This document shows, piece after piece, positions 60,406 through 64,000 of a stretch of 64,000 nucleotides of DNA (positions are counted from its first letter, which is position 1; each line of letters opens with the position of its first letter). Below the pieces are notes generated by a model. The model had not been told where the DNA came from and made no database searches. It saw nothing but the letters and a program-made list of their open reading frames with translations. This DNA comes from an uncultured Fusobacterium sp. (GTDB taxonomy: Bacteria; Fusobacteriota; Fusobacteriia; Fusobacteriales; Fusobacteriaceae). The stretch is from contig NZ_CAJKIS010000002.1 of assembly GCF_905200055.1 (NCBI RefSeq), positions 28,082-92,081 on the forward strand, read 5' to 3'. The translations under genes and the position numbers were made by a program.

Positions 60406-62131
60406 TATATTTAAAAAGCTTTTTCCATATCTTATGAAATATAAGTTTGAATTTATTTTCCTTATTATTCTAGCAATTATTGGGAATCTTCTTACGTTAG
60501 TTGGACCATATTTAGTTGGTAAGGGAATCAATGAAATACATTTTCATATGGAGAAAGCAAACTATATACAATTAGGAAAAATATCTATACTTTTACTTTT
60601 CTCGTATATTACAGGTGCTGTATTGACATTGATACAAAATATAAAGATGAATATTATCTCTCAAGATATTGTAAACACTATGAGAAAAGATGGAATTGAA
60701 AAGATTCATAAGTTTCCTCTTAAATATTTTGATGGGATATCTCAAGGGAATATTATAACTATTATGATAAATGATATTGATAATATTAGTGGTTCTCTAT
60801 CTCAAATAGGAACTAGAGTTGTAGTAAATCTTCTTACAATATCTACTGCCTTAGGGATTATGCTGTATATAAGTCCATCTTTAACTTTAATACAGATATT
60901 TTTAGTTACTTTTACTGGATATTTTTTAAAGAAAATTTCTAAAAAAAGTAGAGAAAAAAGAAGAGTTCAACAAAAATATTTAGGGCAATTAAATGGGTAT
61001 GTTGATGAGATATTAACTGGAGAAGCAGAAGTTAAATCTTTTTCTTATGAAGAGAGAGCTATCTCTAAATTCCGTGAATTAAACTCTAACTATAAAGAGA
61101 ATGCTATAAAATCTCTATTTTTAGCAGGATTTAATTTTCCTACTCTGAATTTTATTGGTAACCTAGGATACTCTTTAATAATTTTAATTGGGGCTATCTT
61201 TATGTTAAATGGAAAAATAACTCTTGGGGGACTTTCAAGTTTTGTTATCTATTCAAAACTTTTTAATCGTCCTATTGCTAGTATCTCTGAAGCATATAGT
61301 ATAGTTCAAACTGTAATTGTAAGTGCTGAACGTTTCTTTAACTTTATTGATCAACCTGAAGATATTGAAAAAGGAACTTTGAATATTGACTTAAACTCTT
61401 TAGAGGGAAAAATTGAGTTTAAAGATGTTAATTTTTCATATAATGAAGATACTCCTGTATTAAAAGATCTATCTTTTAAAGCTGAACATGGAGAGATAGT
61501 AGCTATTGTAGGTCCTACTGGTGGGGGAAAAACTACCATTGTTAATTTATTAATGAGATTTTATGATATTACCTCAGGAAAAATTTTATTAGATGATAAG
61601 GATATTGAACTTTATAAGAAAAAGGATATTAGAAAACTTTTTGGAATGGTACTACAAGATAGTTGGCTATTTACTGGTACTATTAGAGAAAATATCAGCT
61701 ATGGAAATAGTGAAATTGATTTTGACAAGGTTGTTGAAAGTGCCAAACTTGCTTGTGCTCATGATTTTATTATTAAACTACCTCAAGGTTATGATACAGT
61801 AGTTAGTGAAGATAATATGGTACTTTCTCAAGGACAGAAACAACTTATCACTATTGCTAGAATTATAGCTTCAAATCCTAAATTTTTAATACTTGATGAA
61901 GCTACAAGTGGTGTTGATACTAGAACAGAGATAAGATTACAAAAGGCTATCTCTAACTTAGTAAAAGGTAGAACAAGTTTTATTATTGCTCATAGGCTTT
62001 CTACTATTAAAAATGCTAATCTTATTTTAGTTTTAAAAGATGGACATATAATTGAACAGGGAACACATTCTCAATTAATGGAGAAAAATGGTTTTTATCA
62101 TGAACTTTACAATACTCAATATATGTTATAA
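60395..62131 (+). CDS. ABC exporter, partner half-transporter (canonical catalytic site)
   Basis: A 578-residue partner subunit: membrane domain followed by ATPase with Walker A GPTGGGKTT, signature LSQGQKQL and Walker B LILDEATSGVD. I use the GTG at 60395, with AGGAGG at 60381-60386. An upstream in-frame ATG at 60335 would overlap the first subunit by 71 bases and has no ribosome site. The overlap is then 11 bases, typical of a coupled heterodimer. Confidence 0.92.
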   Translation: MKNNIFKKLFPYLMKYKFEFIFLIILAIIGNLLTLVGPYLVGKGINEIHFHMEKANYIQLGKISILLLFSYITGAVLTLIQNIKMNIISQDIVNTMRKDGIEKIHKFPLKYFDGISQGNIITIMINDIDNISGSLSQIGTRVVVNLLTISTALGIMLYISPSLTLIQIFLVTFTGYFLKKISKKSREKRRVQQKYLGQLNGYVDEILTGEAEVKSFSYEERAISKFRELNSNYKENAIKSLFLAGFNFPTLNFIGNLGYSLIILIGAIFMLNGKITLGGLSSFVIYSKLFNRPIASISEAYSIVQTVIVSAERFFNFIDQPEDIEKGTLNIDLNSLEGKIEFKDVNFSYNEDTPVLKDLSFKAEHGEIVAIVGPTGGGKTTIVNLLMRFYDITSGKILLDDKDIELYKKKDIRKLFGMVLQDSWLFTGTIRENISYGNSEIDFDKVVESAKLACAHDFIIKLPQGYDTVVSEDNMVLSQGQKQLITIARIIASNPKFLILDEATSGVDTRTEIRLQKAISNLVKGRTSFIIAHRLSTIKNANLILVLKDGHIIEQGTHSQLMEKNGFYHELYNTQYML

Positions 62132-62140
62132 AAATATATT

Positions 62141-62176
62141 AGGGCTGTTATCTTTTAATTTTAACAGCCCCTTTTT
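62141..62176. terminator. Terminator of the ABC operon
   Basis: GGGCTGTTA pairs with TAACAGCCC, followed by CTTTTT. The IclR-family gene on the opposite strand ends just beyond it. Confidence 0.8.
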
Positions 62177-62183
62177 AAATGTA

Positions 62184-62942
62184 TTATTTATCAAAATAGT
62201 TTAATCTTTTAGAAATTTCTTCACAAGCTTTTCTCATCTCTTTTATAATTTTAGCTGCTCTTTCATCTGGCAAAGAATCTGGAAAGCATGGACAACTTAC
62301 AGCAGCTATAATTCGATTTTTCTTATCTAAAATTGGAACAGCAACAGCTTTAATATTTTTTGAATGTTCCATATTATCAAAAGATAATTTATTTATATTT
62401 ATTTTTAAGAGCTCTTTTTTTAACTCCTCTCTATCAGTGATAGTGTTTTCAGTGTAGCGAGGAAGTGTAGTATCTAAAAGTTTATTCAACCTATTTTCGC
62501 TTAGTTGGCAGATTAATAGTTTACTTGCAGCACCTGCATGGAGTGGAAAAATAGCATTTTCAGATACAGAAATTTTTATAAAATCACTACTTTCAACCTT
62601 TGCAATACTTCTTATCTTATCTTCATCTAAAACACTTATTTTAAAAGTTTCCTTAAATTTCAAAGAAAGCTCCTCAAGATATGGATAGGATATATTTTTA
62701 ATCAAGGTATATCTCTCATGTTTTGTAGAGAAAAAATAAAATATCTCTCCAAGCTTATACTTTTTATTTTCAAAACTTAGATATTTTAGTTCAGTAAGAA
62801 CAGCTAATAATCTGTTAGTAGTAGCTTTAGGAATATTTAATTCTTTAGAGATTTCACTTTGAGTTGCAGAATCTTTATAATATAAATATTTGAATATTTT
62901 ATCAGCTTTTTCTATAGCTGGAACTTTTTTTTCAGTAGTCAT
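62184..62942 (-). CDS. IclR-family transcriptional regulator
   Basis: A 252-residue regulator: N-terminal winged helix-turn-helix (ATQSEISKELNIPKATTNRLLAVL) and C-terminal IclR effector domain with PLHAGAASKLLI and VPILDKKNRIIAAVSCPCF. IclR proteins often control uronate or aromatic catabolism (KdgR type). I choose the ATG at 62942 with AGGTGAG in front; a GTG three codons earlier lies inside that site. TTCAATATATGAAA at 63000-63013, upstream of it, resembles the palindromes near eda-kdgK. It may therefore regulate itself and that operon. Confidence 0.88.
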   Translation of the reverse strand: MTTEKKVPAIEKADKIFKYLYYKDSATQSEISKELNIPKATTNRLLAVLTELKYLSFENKKYKLGEIFYFFSTKHERYTLIKNISYPYLEELSLKFKETFKISVLDEDKIRSIAKVESSDFIKISVSENAIFPLHAGAASKLLICQLSENRLNKLLDTTLPRYTENTITDREELKKELLKININKLSFDNMEHSKNIKAVAVPILDKKNRIIAAVSCPCFPDSLPDERAAKIIKEMRKACEEISKRLNYFDK

Positions 62943-63078
62943 AATACTCACCTAATCATTAAATATTTAAAATAATATATTTATATTATACTATGAAAAT
63001 TCAATATATGAAACAAAAATAGAAATTATAAAAAATAAACAGAAAAATAGACAAAGGAAGATAGAAAAATAAAAAAAC

Positions 63079-63107
63079 TTGCATTTGTCTAAAAAATAGT
63101 ATAGATT
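63079..63107 (+). promoter_or_regulatory. Promoter of the GntR-family gene
   Basis: TTGCAT (63079-63084), 17-bp spacer, TAGATT (63102-63107). Confidence 0.45.
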
Positions 63108-63155
63108 TTATTTATAAATAGGGTTATAAATATGAAAAAATGGGGGAAAAATTAG

Positions 63156-63893
63156 ATGGAAGAAAAAGTGAATAAAGAATTAGAGAAAAAAAAGAAAAAA
63201 TTAAGATATGTAGGAGTTTATGATAACATATATGAAAAGATAAAAGATGGGGAATTTGAAGACAAATTACCAGCAGAACCAGAATTAGCAAAGCTTATGG
63301 GAGTGAGTAGGATGACTTTAAGACAGGCACTTACTCTTTTGAGAGAAGATGGGATTATAAAAAATATTCAAGGGAAGGGAAATTTTATAATAAGTGATGG
63401 TGTTAAATGGGAAAAAGGGTTAGAAACATTTGGGCATCCTGTGTATGATTCTTTAAATGATCTTATAGATGAAGTGGAGTTTCAATTTAGAATAGAGCCT
63501 TCAACAGATTATACTAATAAAGTTTTAGAAAGAAAGACTCCAGTTATTATTTTTGCTGATAGATGGTATAAATGTAAGGGAATAGCTAAGGCTTATACAC
63601 TTTCAATTTTACCAGTAGAAACAATAAAAGAGAGAGAGATAGACTTAAATAATTCAGAGGAGTTGCTTAAATATTTAGAGAAAGAGATCTATGAAGAAGC
63701 TAGACATTCAAATTTAAAACTGATTTACTCTGAATCTGGTAATTTTTCAGCTGTAAAATATAAGATCTCAGATAGCAATAAATGTTATTTAGTAACTGAG
63801 AGTTTATATAGTAAAAATAAGTATCCAGAGGTTCATAACAAGCATTATTTGCCGATAGAACACTCTCATATTGAGATAAATAGAAAACCATAA
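63156..63893 (+). CDS. GntR/HutC-family transcriptional regulator
   Basis: A 245-residue regulator. The winged helix-turn-helix at 22-90 contains LPAEPELAKLMGVSRMTLRQAL and IIKNIQGKGNFI. The C-terminal part has UTRA-like features (LERKTPVIIFADRWY, PVETIKE), but lacks the ordinary UTRA core at its start. The N-terminus has a lysine-rich stretch. Upstream GGGGGAAAA is the ribosome site and is complementary to the C-rich loop of the two sRNAs. No target operon is visible before the window ends. Confidence 0.85.
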   Translation: MEEKVNKELEKKKKKLRYVGVYDNIYEKIKDGEFEDKLPAEPELAKLMGVSRMTLRQALTLLREDGIIKNIQGKGNFIISDGVKWEKGLETFGHPVYDSLNDLIDEVEFQFRIEPSTDYTNKVLERKTPVIIFADRWYKCKGIAKAYTLSILPVETIKEREIDLNNSEELLKYLEKEIYEEARHSNLKLIYSESGNFSAVKYKISDSNKCYLVTESLYSKNKYPEVHNKHYLPIEHSHIEINRKP

Positions 63894-63899
63894 TAAAAA

Positions 63900-63945
63900 G
63901 AGCTGTGCAAACCAACATTATGTTGATTTACAACAGCTCCTTTTA
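63900..63945 (+). terminator. Terminator of the GntR-family gene
   Basis: GAGCTGT pairs with ACAGCTC; an inner stem CAACAT/ATGTTG extends it, followed by CTTTTATTT. Confidence 0.75.
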
Positions 63946-64000
63946 TTTATTTCTAAGGAAATTATAAATTGACTTTATATAAAAATTTTTTAATTTTTTA

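Overview
The window is chromosomal DNA from a very AT-rich Gram-negative anaerobe, almost certainly a Fusobacterium (Fusobacteriota). Reasons: strongly AT-biased codon use; AGGAGG-type ribosome sites; E. coli/Bacillus-like promoters; a DUF177-rpmF-plsX-fabH-fabD-acpP-fabF-rnc block; HemZ-, RadA- and DisA-type genes together with a lipoprotein. The species cannot be fixed from the sequence alone. No rRNA, tRNA, CRISPR array or prophage was found.

Layout. 1-13.1 kb is housekeeping: tail of a transporter, ychF, a DUF177/rpmF/fatty-acid synthesis cluster, then an overlapping run rnc - radical SAM - rng - coaD - radA - disA. 13.2-15.2 kb is a purine salvage pair (deaminase, NCS2 permease) behind a compact structured leader with a terminator. 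15.3-26.4 kb holds a heparinase II/III-like lyase, dfrA-thyA, a TSUP permease, DUF1653-like and DUF1847 proteins, a lipase-like hydrolase, MscS, guaB, a MORN-repeat protein, a LexA/CI-like repressor with a divergent small gene, and an orphan DhaM-like protein. 26.4-29.8 kb is ileS, preceded by what looks like an isoleucine leader-peptide attenuator. 29.8-35.3 kb is a LytS/LytT two-component pair split by an IS200/IS605-type tnpB element, next to a CstA-family transporter that the pair probably controls.

35.4-41.7 kb has a plasmid-type Rep-like gene divergent from a mannose-family PTS operon with two SIS deglycases, laid out like the gfr (glucoselysine/fructoselysine) operon. 41.7-46.5 kb has an EamA exporter, kdgK-kdgA, an AEC carrier and a TIM-barrel protein. 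46.7-56 kb is a second housekeeping run: pilT-like, hemZ, a ComEA-like HhH protein, hslO, tatD, an RlmA-like methyltransferase, acpS, an orphan NuoE-like protein, prfB with its programmed frameshift, a fold-back repeat, and gltX. 56-64 kb carries a lipoprotein, a MATE exporter with an attenuator-like leader, cspA, a heterodimeric ABC exporter, and IclR and GntR regulators.

The most interesting items are regulatory RNAs. They are (i) a 16-codon leader peptide with six Ile codons plus a terminator in front of ileS; (ii) two copies of a short RNA gene with a C-rich hairpin loop, each with its own TTGACA box and terminator, at 29.84 and 41.56 kb; (iii) the leader of the purine operon; and (iv) a one-hairpin leader and paired palindromes around the MATE gene. 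Several start codons were moved from the longest open frame to the one supported by a ribosome-binding site (DUF177, TSUP, DUF1653-like, DhaM, LytT, EIID, HslO, CspA, second ABC subunit, IclR), and prfB was rebuilt across its frameshift.
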